Shown here in pieces: positions 1 to 8,789 of a stretch of 37,696 nt of DNA. The stretch covers positions 1-37,696 of the forward strand of contig JAJPID010000053.1 of NCBI GenBank assembly GCA_021324945.1, in the 5' to 3' direction. The notes under the pieces are model-generated. The model was given only the letters and a program-made list of their open reading frames with translations, was not told the DNA's origin and did not search any database. Position 1 is the stretch's first letter. Every line of letters starts with the position of its first letter. The stretch comes from Lysobacterales bacterium. GTDB lineage: Bacteria; Pseudomonadota; Gammaproteobacteria; Xanthomonadales; Rhodanobacteraceae. The translations under genes and the position numbers were made by a program.

Positions 1-2556
1 CGCGTGCTGTACGCGATGAACGAACTGGGCAACGCCTGGAACAAGCCGTACAAGAAATCCGCGCGCGTGGTCGGCGACGTGATCGGTAAATATCACCCGC
101 ACGGCGAGTCTTCGGTTTACGACGCCATCGTGCGCATGGCGCAGCCGTTCTCGCTGCGCTACATGCTGGTGGACGGACAAGGCAACTTCGGTTCGGTCGA
201 CGGCGATCCGCCGGCGGCCATGCGTTACACCGAAGTGCGCATGGCGCGGCTCACCCACGAACTGCTGGCCGACATCGACAAGGAGACGGTTGATTTCGGT
301 CCCAACTACGATGAGAGCGAACGCGAACCGCTGGTGTTGCCCACGCGCGTGCCGAACCTGTTGATCAACGGTTCGGCCGGCATCGCGGTCGGCATGGCAA
401 CCAACATCCCGCCGCACAATCTCAACGAAGTGATCGACGCGACGATCGCGCTGATCGACGATCCACAGATCGGCCTCGACGTTCTGATGCAGCACGTACC
501 GGGTCCGGATTTTCCCACTGCCGGCATCATCAACGGCGCGGCGGGCATCATCGAAGCCTACAAGACCGGCCGCGGCCGTCTGCTGGTGCGCGCGAGAACG
601 GAGATCGAGAAGGACGACAAGGGCAACGAGGCGATCGTCATCACCGAACTGCCGTACCAGGTCAACAAGGCCAAGTTGATCCAGTCGATCGCCGAGCTGC
701 ACAAGGACAAGAAGATCGAAGGCATCAAGCAGGACGGCTTGCGCGACGAATCCGACAAGGACGGCATGCGCATCGTGATCGAGGTGCGCAAGGATGCGAT
801 GGCCGATGTGCTGCTGAACAACTTGTTCCAGCAGACGCAATTGCAGGTCACCTTCGGCATCAACATGGTCGCGCTTGTGGACGGCCAGCCGCGGCTGTTG
901 AACCTCAAGGAAATCCTCGAAGCATTCATTCGCCATCGCCGCGAAGTGGTCACACGTCGCACGATCTTCGACCTGCGCAAGGCGCGCGCCCGCGCGCACA
1001 TACTGGAAGGCCTCACCGTCGCGCTGGCCAACATCGACGCGATGATCGATCTGATCAAGACCTCACAAACGCCGCAGATCGCGCGCGAGCGTTTGCTGGA
1101 GCGCAAGTGGGAACCCGGTTTGGTGCGCGCGCTGCTGGCCGAATCCGGCGCGGCGATTTCGCGACCTGAAGATCTCGATCCGAAAGCTGGCCTGTTCGAC
1201 GACGGCTATCAATTGTCGGAAACGCAGGCGAAAGAAATTCTGGAAATGCGCCTGCACCGATTGACCGGCCTGGAGCAGGAGAAACTTTGCGACGAATACA
1301 GGCAACTGCTCGACACCATTCGCGGCTTGATCGCGATTCTCGAAGATCCCGACAAGTTGCTCGCGGTGATCCGCACTGAACTGGTCGAAATGAAAGAAGC
1401 GTATGGCGATGCGCGCCGCACGCTGATTCAGAGCAGCCAGGAAGATTTCCAGACGCTCGATCTGATCGCACCGGAAGATGTCGTCGTCACGCTTTCGCAC
1501 GCGGGCTGGTGCAAGCGGCAGTCGGTCGGTCTTTACCGCGCGCAGCGGCGCGGCGGCAAGGGACGCATGGCGGCGGCGATCAAGGAAGAGGACTTCGTCG
1601 AAAAGCTGTGGGTGGTCAACACGCACGACACGCTGCTCACCTTCACCAGCACCGGTCGGGTGTACTGGTTGAAGGTTTACCAGATTCCGGAAGCCGGTCC
1701 TGGTGCGCGCGGCAAGCCGATCGTGAATCTGCTGCCGCTGCAGGAAGGCGAGAAGGTGCAAGCAGTATTGCCGGTGCGCGACTACGACGAAGGCCGCTTC
1801 GTGCTCTTCGCCACGCGCAACGGCACGGTGAAGAAGACGCCGTTGACCGAATTCGCGTTCCAGTTGCAGAAGGGCAAGGCCGCGATCAGCTTGGACGAGG
1901 GCGATGCGTTGGTTGAAGCGGAACTCACCGATGGCAGCCGCGACGTATTGCTGTTCGCCTCCAACGGCAAAGCCGCGCGCTTCGCAGAAAGCGATGTCCG
2001 CCCGATGGGCCGCACCGCCACCGGCGTGCGCGGCATGAAACTCGCCGAAGGTGCGCATGTCGTCTCGATGACCGTGGTCGAACATGCCGTGGAAGAGAGC
2101 GGCGAGGAGGAGGCAAGCGAAGCGATCGAAAGCGAGGCAGGTATCGACGAACTCGTCTCCGCATCCGAGTGCTATGTGCTCACCGCGACCGAGCGCGGCT
2201 ACGGCAAGCGCACCGCGCTGTCGAAATTCCCGCGCAAGCGACGCGGTTCGCAGGGCGTGATCGCGATCCAATGTTCGGAACGCAATGGTGCGCTGGTCGC
2301 GGGCGTGCAGACCGACGACAAGCACGAGCTGATGCTGATCTCCAACCAAGGGACGCTGGTACGCACGCGCGTGGCCGAAATCTCCATCCAAGGCCGCAAC
2401 AGCCAGGGGGTCACTCTGATCCGCCTGCCGGAAGACGAAAAACTCGCCGGCGTGGTGCGGATCGAAACCATGGGCGACGAGGATTCGGCGGAAGGGAATG
2501 GCGAAGCCGAAATGTCGGCGACAAATGGGGGGGGAGAGGTAGGCGCGGTGGTTTGA
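1..2556 (+). CDS. gyrA: DNA gyrase subunit A, 5' end missing
   Basis: The A subunit of gyrase cuts and rejoins DNA during negative supercoiling, working with GyrB. The reading frame is open from base 1; the first codons (R-V-L-Y-A-M-N) match E. coli Arg47 onward, so about 46 codons lie upstream. The catalytic tyrosine is the codon at 226-228 in AMRYTE, aligning with E. coli Tyr122. The quinolone region reads [10 protein letters not shown]: Glu82, Ser83, Ser84 and Asp87 in E. coli numbering, so the two main resistance positions are wild type. The GyrA box QRRGGKG (from base 1543) starts the DNA-wrapping C-terminal domain. That domain carries an acidic, Glu-rich insert near bases 2080-2160, and the tail is also acidic. 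A run of eight G (2527-2534) lies ten codons before the stop. Identity is certain. Confidence 0.98.
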   Translation, partial: RVLYAMNELGNAWNKPYKKSARVVGDVIGKYHPHGESSVYDAIVRMAQPFSLRYMLVDGQGNFGSVDGDPPAAMRYTEVRMARLTHELLADIDKETVDFGPNYDESEREPLVLPTRVPNLLINGSAGIAVGMATNIPPHNLNEVIDATIALIDDPQIGLDVLMQHVPGPDFPTAGIINGAAGIIEAYKTGRGRLLVRARTEIEKDDKGNEAIVITELPYQVNKAKLIQSIAELHKDKKIEGIKQDGLRDESDKDGMRIVIEVRKDAMADVLLNNLFQQTQLQVTFGINMVALVDGQPRLLNLKEILEAFIRHRREVVTRRTIFDLRKARARAHILEGLTVALANIDAMIDLIKTSQTPQIARERLLERKWEPGLVRALLAESGAAISRPEDLDPKAGLFDDGYQLSETQAKEILEMRLHRLTGLEQEKLCDEYRQLLDTIRGLIAILEDPDKLLAVIRTELVEMKEAYGDARRTLIQSSQEDFQTLDLIAPEDVVVTLSHAGWCKRQSVGLYRAQRRGGKGRMAAAIKEEDFVEKLWVVNTHDTLLTFTSTGRVYWLKVYQIPEAGPGARGKPIVNLLPLQEGEKVQAVLPVRDYDEGRFVLFATRNGTVKKTPLTEFAFQLQKGKAAISLDEGDALVEAELTDGSRDVLLFASNGKAARFAESDVRPMGRTATGVRGMKLAEGAHVVSMTVVEHAVEESGEEEASEAIESEAGIDELVSASECYVLTATERGYGKRTALSKFPRKRRGSQGVIAIQCSERNGALVAGVQTDDKHELMLISNQGTLVRTRVAEISIQGRNSQGVTLIRLPEDEKLAGVVRIETMGDEDSAEGNGEAEMSATNGGGEVGAVV

Positions 2557-2621
2557 GCTTGCGGGGTAGGGGCGAGTAGCGAGGGCGCTTCGATCGACCC
2601 CTCTCGGGAGAATGCGGATTT

Positions 2622-2695
2622 GTAGCCCGAATGAAACCGCGTAACGGCGCAATCCGGGATGCTTGCAAGATTCCGCTTCGCTCCATCCGGACTAC
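2622..2695. repeat. GTAG-ended dispersed intergenic repeat
   Basis: A 74-base element begins GTAGCCCGAATG and ends CATCCGGACTAC, so its ends are imperfect inverted repeats with GTAG/CTAC termini. Inside are the pieces CAATCCGGGAT and TTCCGCTTCGCTCC. From memory this resembles a widespread proteobacterial intergenic repeat containing GTAGCCCGGATG and GAGCGAAGCGGAATCCGGG; this copy has diverged. It sits between the 3' ends of the convergent gyrA and membrane-protein genes, and its GTAG end supplies the stop codon of the latter. Confidence 0.6.
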
Positions 2696-3135
2696 TTTGC
2701 GGCCTCGTAAACTTCCCTCACCGTGTCGCGCGCCAGCACAAGAATGGTGAATACGCCCAAGATTGTGCCCAGCGGCACGTACAGGCAATTGAGGCAAGCG
2801 ACGACGATCGAGAAGATGCGGTGTTTTCGTGCCCGTAGGAAGATACCCGACAGCAAATTGAGCAATCCCGACGCGATAAACCACAAGGCGAATGTCAGAT
2901 AAAACCACTTGAACACGGCGAAGAACTCCGCCGGATTTGGTGCATTCGGCTGCGACGGCGACGTCCACATCTGCGGGTTGCCCATGAACGCGTGCATCAG
3001 CGCGTAATGCCCGCACACGAAGAGAATTCCAAGGCATGCGAAAGCGGTCGCGACGAAATGAAAGATCGCGAGTAGCCGCAGATGATCCGCATCGATCTTG
3101 CGCTGATCACGCAAGATAGGGGGTAAGGCATTCAT
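2692..3135 (-). CDS. Small integral membrane protein, function unknown
   Basis: A 147-residue protein with probably four membrane-spanning segments: two in residues 19-50, one near 71-100 and one or two in 105-134. The last part contains CLNCLYVPLGTILGVF, a pattern I recall from unnamed membrane proteins in several bacterial groups. There is no signal peptide or catalytic motif. The ATG at 3135 follows a GAAGGGGATGG ribosome-binding region. It lies 26 bases downstream of the peroxiredoxin gene on the same strand, so the two are probably co-transcribed, though a shared role is only a guess. The stop codon falls inside the GTAG-ended repeat, so the C-terminus may have been altered by the insertion. 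I do not assign a function. Confidence 0.8.
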   Translation of the reverse strand: MNALPPILRDQRKIDADHLRLLAIFHFVATAFACLGILFVCGHYALMHAFMGNPQMWTSPSQPNAPNPAEFFAVFKWFYLTFALWFIASGLLNLLSGIFLRARKHRIFSIVVACLNCLYVPLGTILGVFTILVLARDTVREVYEAAK

Positions 3136-3161
3136 GGTCCATCCCCTTCATGGATTGATTG

Positions 3162-3638
3162 TCAAATTGCCTGAAGCATCGCCTCCGCGCTCGACACCTT
3201 GAACTCACCCGGTGCTTCGACCTGTAGCACCTTCACCACGCCGTCGTCTGCATAGAGGGCGAAGCGTTTGGCGCGCATGCCCATACCGAACTTGGTCGCG
3301 TCCATTTCCAGGCCGAGCGCCTTGGCGAAATCGCCGTTGCCGTCGGCCAGCATCAGCAGCCCGTCCGGCACGCCGCGGTCTTTGGCCCAGGCCTTCATCA
3401 CGAAGGCGTCGTTGACGGCCATGCAGGCGACTTGGATGCCGCGTTTCTTGAATTCGTCGAAATGCTCGACGAAGCCGGGCAGGTGGCGCTCGGAGCAGGT
3501 CGGCGTGAATGCGCCGGGCACCGAGAACAGAACGACTTTCTTGCCCTTGAAGACGTCGTCCGTGCTGACGCTCTGCACACCGTCCCGGATCAGGTTGAAG
3601 GTGGCGGCTGGCAGGCGTTCGCCGACTTGGATGGTCAT
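3162..3638 (-). CDS. Peroxiredoxin, Prx5 family
   Basis: A 158-residue thiol peroxidase that reduces hydrogen peroxide and alkyl hydroperoxides. Family members use glutathione/glutaredoxin or thioredoxin as reductant; which one applies here cannot be read from the sequence. The peroxidatic cysteine is Cys48 in PGAFTPTCSERH, the Prx5 active-site signature. A second cysteine, Cys72, is at the place seen in plant type-II enzymes. The conserved DGLLMLADGNGDFAKALGL segment follows. The frame extends upstream to 3758, but the ATG at 3638 is chosen because AAGGAG lies 8 bases before it and the family begins here (M-T-I-Q-V-G). The protein is cytoplasmic, with no signal peptide or fused glutaredoxin. 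It is first of a probable two-gene unit with the small membrane protein. Confidence 0.93.
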   Translation of the reverse strand: MTIQVGERLPAATFNLIRDGVQSVSTDDVFKGKKVVLFSVPGAFTPTCSERHLPGFVEHFDEFKKRGIQVACMAVNDAFVMKAWAKDRGVPDGLLMLADGNGDFAKALGLEMDATKFGMGMRAKRFALYADDGVVKVLQVEAPGEFKVSSAEAMLQAI

Positions 3639-3797
3639 GGTGCTGCTCCTTGAGGGGGGGCCTAAACTACGATGTTGCGCGCGGAGCCACCCCACCGCAA
3701 GTAGCCGTCCTTGGCGGCGCTTCCGATCGGCATCCAGCCTCACCTTCACTCCTTGCATCCGATGCCCTCGAGATCGCGTAAGCGCAAGGCCTTCGGC

Positions 3798-3825
3798 CTT
3801 GAAATTGCCGCGATCATCCTCATCT
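3798..3825 (+). promoter_or_regulatory. Sigma-32-like heat-shock promoter of hsp20
   Basis: CTTGAAA at 3798-3804, a 13-base spacer, then CCTCATCT at 3818-3825. The sigma-32 consensus is CTTGAAA, 11 to 15 bases, CCCCATnT, so only one base of the -10 differs. It lies about 50 bases upstream of the hsp20 start. The -35 overlaps the right arm of a small hairpin, AAGGCC-TTC-GGCCTT (3786-3800). Confidence 0.7.
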
Positions 3826-3878
3826 GACTGGAATGCGGCCCGCAGCGGCCAGGCACATCAGCGAAAGGAGGCCATCAC

Positions 3879-4331
3879 ATGAATCACATCAGCCGTTATC
3901 GTTGGGGCGGTCACTATCCGCGCGAATTCCAGCGCATGATCGACCGCTTCTTCGCCGACTATGAAGACAGCAACGACCAGTCCAGTGTGGTCACCAGCGA
4001 ATGGGCGCCGCGCGTGGACATCCGCGAGGAGCCCAAGCAGTTCGTGATCGAGGCGGACATTCCGGGCGTCGATCCCAAGGACATCGAAGTCCACATGGAC
4101 AAGGGCATCCTCTCCATCCGCGGTGAGCGCAAGAGCGAAAGCAAGGTGGAAGAGGGCAACTACACGCGCGTGGAGCGCGCGCGCGGCCTGTTCCACCGCC
4201 GCTTCGCGCTGCCCGACAGTGCCGATCCGGAAGGCATCGCGGCCAAGGGCAAGCACGGCGTGCTGGAAATCACGATCCCGAAGAAGCCGGAAACCACGCC
4301 GCGCAAGATCGAGATCAAGCCGGGCGAGTAA
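3879..4331 (+). CDS. Small heat-shock protein, Hsp20/alpha-crystallin family
   Basis: A 150-residue ATP-independent holdase that binds unfolding proteins in the cytoplasm and keeps them refoldable. The alpha-crystallin domain runs from about residue 42 (EWAPRVDIREE) to 146, with the family markers ADIPGVDPKDIEV, LSIRGER and GVLEITIPKK. The C-terminal tail has no clear I-x-I motif, although LEITIP serves in the last strand. A strong AAAGGAGG lies 8 bases before the ATG. The gene follows a sigma-32-like promoter and is followed by a stem-loop. A DnaJ-type co-chaperone gene comes next on the same strand, which fits a heat-shock locus. The name ibpA is not used because several Hsp20 paralogues exist in these bacteria. 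Confidence 0.95.
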   Translation: MNHISRYRWGGHYPREFQRMIDRFFADYEDSNDQSSVVTSEWAPRVDIREEPKQFVIEADIPGVDPKDIEVHMDKGILSIRGERKSESKVEEGNYTRVERARGLFHRRFALPDSADPEGIAAKGKHGVLEITIPKKPETTPRKIEIKPGE

Positions 4332-4355
4332 GCTCCGCTTAGTTCCCGTAAGATC

Positions 4356-4389
4356 GAAACCCGCGGCGGAGCGATCCACCGCGGGTTTC
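4356..4389 (+). terminator. Stem-loop after hsp20
   Basis: GAAACCCGCGG (4356-4366) pairs perfectly with CCGCGGGTTTC (4379-4389). After one mismatch the stem continues GGA/TCC, closing on a GCGA loop of the stable GNRA type. The following GCTTTCTG is only weakly T-rich, so termination may be partial and some transcripts may read into cbpA. Confidence 0.65.
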
Positions 4390-4440
4390 GCTTTCTGCGT
4401 CATCAGCGCGTCAACGAAGATCTGTTACCAAGCATGACCG

Positions 4441-4488
4441 GCCCCTGGAGTCCAGGGGCGATCAAACCCTCCTTTGCGAGGGGTTGAT
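4441..4488. repeat. Two adjacent hairpins, possible decayed repeat
   Basis: GCCCCTGGA-G-TCCAGGGGC (4441-4459) is a perfect 9-bp inverted repeat around one base. Next, ATCAAACCCTC (4461-4471) pairs with GAGGGGTTGAT (4478-4488) with one mismatch and a 6-base loop. No T tract follows. The second hairpin and the GGGGTTG downstream resemble common CCCTC/GAGGG intergenic repeats, but family membership is a guess. Confidence 0.45.
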
Positions 4489-4554
4489 GGGGTTGTGGAA
4501 ACAACAAACCGTGAGTTAGAACCTCGTCGATCGAGGCTTTCGGGCCATTCCCTG

Positions 4555-5466
4555 ATGGAATTCAAGGATTATTACGACATTCTGGGTGTGAAACCCTCTG
4601 CGAGCGAGGCCGAGATCAAGACGGCCTATCGCAAGCTCGCGCGCAAATATCATCCGGACAAGAACAAGGAAGCCGGCGCCGAGGAGAAGTTCAAGGCGAT
4701 CAACGAAGCCAACGAAGTGCTGGGCGACAAGGAAAAGCGCGCGGCCTACGACCAGTTGCGCGCGAGCGGTTATCGCGGCGGCGATCAGTTCCGTCCGCCG
4801 CCGGATTGGGCACAGCAGCACGGCGGCGGTGGATTCCATTTCCGCGATATGGGCGACGAGGACGTCGGCGGTTTCAGCGATTTCTTCGAATCGCTGTTCG
4901 GTCGCGGCGCGGGTGGGCGCGCGCAACGCGGGCCGGCGCGCGGTCGCGACGTGCGCGCGGGCGTGACGATCGACCTGCATACCGCCTATACCGGCGGCAA
5001 GCAACGTCTCACCCTGCGCGACGCGCACGGCGACCGCATGCTGGAAGTGAACATTCCGGCCGGCATTCTTCCGGGCCGCGTGATCCGTCTGGCGGGGCAG
5101 GGCGAGCCAGGCATGCAGGGCGGGCCGTCGGGCGACCTGTTGCTGGAAGTGCAGGTGCGCGACGATTCGCGCTTCAAACTCGAAGGCCGCGACGTGCAGG
5201 TGGAAGTGCCAATCGCGCCGTGGGAAGCCGCGCTCGGCGCCAAGGTGCCGGTGCCGACATTGGGCGGCAATGTCGAATTGCGCATACCGGCCGGTTCACG
5301 CTCGGGTCGCAAGCTGCGCCTGAAAGGCCGCGGCATGCCGGGGCGCACGCCCGGCGATCAGATCGTCACGCTGACGATCCAGACGCCGCGCGCGGACGAC
5401 GACAAATCGCGCGCCGCGTACGAGTCGTTCGAAAAGGCGTTCAAGGATTTCGATCCGCGGTCGTGA
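4555..5466 (+). CDS. cbpA: CbpA-type DnaJ co-chaperone
   Basis: A 303-residue J-domain protein that stimulates the ATPase of DnaK and can deliver substrates to it. The J domain occupies residues 1-70, with the essential HPD in [10 protein letters not shown] Gly/Phe-rich linker follows (about 85-135). Then come the two beta-rich substrate-binding domains (about 140-290) without the Cys-rich zinc region of DnaJ; this absence marks the CbpA/DjlA-like subgroup. The frame is open further upstream, but the ATG at 4555 ([12 protein letters not shown]) is where the J domain begins. Its ribosome-binding site is weak. The gene lies 223 bases after hsp20, with which it may share the heat-shock promoter by read-through. 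It converges on the pilH-like gene and shares a terminator with it. Confidence 0.92.
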   Translation: MEFKDYYDILGVKPSASEAEIKTAYRKLARKYHPDKNKEAGAEEKFKAINEANEVLGDKEKRAAYDQLRASGYRGGDQFRPPPDWAQQHGGGGFHFRDMGDEDVGGFSDFFESLFGRGAGGRAQRGPARGRDVRAGVTIDLHTAYTGGKQRLTLRDAHGDRMLEVNIPAGILPGRVIRLAGQGEPGMQGGPSGDLLLEVQVRDDSRFKLEGRDVQVEVPIAPWEAALGAKVPVPTLGGNVELRIPAGSRSGRKLRLKGRGMPGRTPGDQIVTLTIQTPRADDDKSRAAYESFEKAFKDFDPRS

Positions 5467-5473
5467 ATAAAAG

Positions 5474-5494
5474 CCCTCTTCTTGAAAAAGAGGG
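5474..5494. terminator. Bidirectional terminator between cbpA and pilH-like gene
   Basis: CCCTCTT (5474-5480), loop CTTGAAA, AAGAGGG (5488-5494). On the minus strand the stem is followed by CTTTTATT, a good U-rich tail for the response-regulator gene. On the plus strand it is followed by the weaker TTGAAGCTTTATTTT. Confidence 0.75.
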
Positions 5495-5502
5495 TTGAAG
5501 CT

Positions 5503-5868
5503 TTATTTTCCCAGCGCCTCGTTCAACGCCTTCGTCAACTCGGCCTCGTTCACCGGTTTGGTGACGTAGGCCTTGGCGCCCTGACGCATGCCCCAGACGC
5601 GGTCGGTGTCTTGATCCTTGGTGGTCACCAGGATCACTGGGATATGCGCGGTGGCGGCGTCTTTCGAAATCGCGCGAGTGGCCTGAAAGCCGTTGAGGTT
5701 CGGCATCACCACGTCCATCAGCACCAGATCGGGCATTTCGCGTTTGGCCGCCTCAACACCCGCTGCGCCGTCCTCGGCCGTCAGCGTCTCATGGCCCAAC
5801 TTCTCGACCAGCCGTTTCAGGCCCAGCAACTGCGACGGCGAATCGTCCACGATCAGGATGCGCGCCAT
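5503..5868 (-). CDS. pilH: Single-domain response regulator, PilH-like
   Basis: A 121-residue stand-alone receiver domain. Acid pocket D8-D9, phospho-acceptor Asp52 in LVLMDVVMP, Thr82/Thr83 and Lys104 in VTKPVNE are all present. The segment LLGLKRLVEKLGHETLTAEDG and the MPNLNGFQATRAI stretch closely match PilH of the type IV pilus chemosensory pathway as I remember it from Xanthomonas and Pseudomonas. No output domain is present, so it acts by protein contact or as a phosphate sink. The ATG at 5868 is preferred over an in-frame GTG at 5880 because GGGGA sits 6 bases before it. The usual partners pilG, pilI and pilJ are not in the window, so the exact PilH role is inferred. Confidence 0.82.
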   Translation of the reverse strand: MARILIVDDSPSQLLGLKRLVEKLGHETLTAEDGAAGVEAAKREMPDLVLMDVVMPNLNGFQATRAISKDAATAHIPVILVTTKDQDTDRVWGMRQGAKAYVTKPVNEAELTKALNEALGK

Positions 5869-5966
5869 GAGGTTCCCCACTCCACGTTTGCAGCGATTCT
5901 AGGGAAGCCGCGTGTAAAGCGCCATCGGGTGCGTTTGCGACAAGCGGGCGTCCCTGGCTGCGCTTT

Positions 5967-6968
5967 TCACAAATCGGCGACCCGTACCAACGTGCGCCCG
6001 AACGAGCCGCCATTGAGCATGTGCCCGAACACGTTGGGCAGCTCCTCCAGCCTGACTTCGCGCGTGCAGATCGTATCGAGATGCGCCGGTTTCCAGTCGG
6101 AAGCGAGGTGCCGCCACACTTGTTCACGGATGTCGCGCGCGGTGCCGGCGGAGGCTATCCCCAACAAGCTGACGCCGCGAATGATGAAGGGCATCACCGT
6201 CGTGTCGAGTCTGCTGTCGGCGGCTAGGCCCACGCTCGCGACGTTTCCGTAGGGCACGGTGCTTGCCAGCAACTGCGCGAGCAGTTTGCCGCCGGCGTTG
6301 TCCAGTACGCCGCCGAAGCGGGATGTTTCCAGAGGCTTGTCGCCCAAGGCGAGTTCATGCCGATCCAGCACTTTCGCCGCGCCCAGTCCTTCCAGGAACG
6401 CAGTGCGATCGGCCTTGCCGCTGATCGCGTGCACTTCGTAACCGGCCTGCGAAAAAATGTCGATCGCTAGCATGCCGACGCCGCCCGTGGCGCCGGTGAT
6501 CGCGATAGGCCCGAGTTCAGGACGCTGGCGATTGTCGCGCATGCGCAGCAGCGCAAGACCCGCGGTGAAACCCGCGGTACCGAGAATCATGCTTTCGCGC
6601 AGGGAAATATTTTCCGGCAGGCGGATCGTCCATTGCGCTTGCAGCCGCGCGTATTCGGCGTAACCGCCGTCGCGTGTTTCAGAAAGTCCGCAACCGGTGC
6701 ACAGCACCGCATCGCCTTCCCTGAAGTGTGGGTCGGAAGATTCGACCACGTGACCCGCGACATCGATGCCGCCGTTCAAGGGAAACGTGCGCAGAATCTT
6801 GCCCTTGCCCGTACCCGCCAGCGCATCCTTGTAATTGACCGAGGAATACGCGGTCTTGATCAGCACTTCGCCTTGCGAAAGCTCACCTACGCGCATCGTT
6901 TCGATACGGGCGCGATAACCGTCATGGTCGTTGCGGATGCGGAAAGCGCGGAAGGAAGTATTCGTCAA
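5967..6968 (-). CDS. acuI: AcuI/YhdH-family quinone oxidoreductase (acrylyl-CoA reductase type)
   Basis: A 333-residue zinc-free medium-chain reductase. Family members use NADPH to reduce acrylyl-CoA to propionyl-CoA and protect against reactive acrylyl compounds; the substrate here is inferred from the family. The nucleotide-binding turn is AITGATGGVGMLAI near residue 155. The family signature SSVNYKDALAGTGKGKI is near residue 42, and the PYGNVASVGLAADSRLDTTVMPFIIRG region is also recognisable (only parts are quoted by position). No zinc-binding cysteine set is present. The start is TTG at 6968: no ATG or GTG lies upstream before an in-frame stop, and AAAGAGA precedes it. It stands alone on the minus strand between the pilH-like gene and lpd. 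Confidence 0.88.
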   Translation of the reverse strand: MTNTSFRAFRIRNDHDGYRARIETMRVGELSQGEVLIKTAYSSVNYKDALAGTGKGKILRTFPLNGGIDVAGHVVESSDPHFREGDAVLCTGCGLSETRDGGYAEYARLQAQWTIRLPENISLRESMILGTAGFTAGLALLRMRDNRQRPELGPIAITGATGGVGMLAIDIFSQAGYEVHAISGKADRTAFLEGLGAAKVLDRHELALGDKPLETSRFGGVLDNAGGKLLAQLLASTVPYGNVASVGLAADSRLDTTVMPFIIRGVSLLGIASAGTARDIREQVWRHLASDWKPAHLDTICTREVRLEELPNVFGHMLNGGSFGRTLVRVADL

Positions 6969-6983
6969 GACGGATTCTCTTTT

Positions 6984-7076
6984 TCATTCCGGCAAAAGCC
7001 GAGATCCATTTTTGATTTTATCTCTGCCTCAATGATCGAAAGAAACTTGGATCCTGATCAGCGCCAGAATGACGAG
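6984..7076. repeat. Decayed inverted-repeat element (REP-like pair)
   Basis: The left end TCATTCCGGC (6984 onward) continues to GAGATCCA. The right end, read on the other strand, is TCGTCATTCTGGC continuing to AGGATCCAA. The two form imperfect inverted repeats around an AT-richer middle. This is the layout of the common TCATTCC..GGAATGA intergenic repeats of proteobacteria, here worn down. It fills most of the lpd-acuI gap. Confidence 0.5.
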
Positions 7077-7191
7077 TAGAGAGGAGTCTCGGATCAACGC
7101 GCGTCCTTGTGTTTTGCGAGATGAAACATTTTCAAATGGACTCCGCGTCATCGGCGGCCCATGACCTGCACGGTATGAGACGACCCCGACC

Positions 7192-8718
<1,527 letters not shown>

Positions 8719-8769
8719 TCAGCAAGCCTCGGCGCATGATTTCCATGCCCACGCCTTCCCAATCTCCGG

Positions 8770-8789
8770 TTTGATCGCGCGCGATCAAA
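8770..8789. promoter_or_regulatory. Perfect 20-bp palindrome over the sucB stop codon
   Basis: TTTGATCGCG joined directly to CGCGATCAAA, a perfect palindrome. The sucB TGA (8787-8785) lies inside it. As RNA it could fold to a hairpin at the sucB 3' end. No T tract follows on the minus strand, so it is more likely an mRNA-stability or attenuation element than a terminator. The rest of the 162-base sucB-lpd gap shows nothing recognisable. Confidence 0.5.

Noticed and set aside
2580-2605. GAGGG..CCCTC stem as the gyrA terminator
   Set aside because: The stem is short, imperfect and lacks a T tract; too weak to list.
1063-2652. 529-codon minus-strand open frame opposite gyrA
   Set aside because: It lies entirely antisense to gyrA, whose protein is unmistakable; high-GC codon bias leaves the opposite frames open.
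3639-3758. 40-residue N-terminal extension of the peroxiredoxin
   Set aside because: AAGGAG before the ATG at 3638 and the Prx5 family start exclude it; the extra residues are not a targeting signal.
4441-4554. RNA thermometer or sigma-32 promoter directly before cbpA
   Set aside because: Hairpins exist, but none pairs convincingly with the weak ribosome-binding region, and no CTTGAAA-type box is present there.
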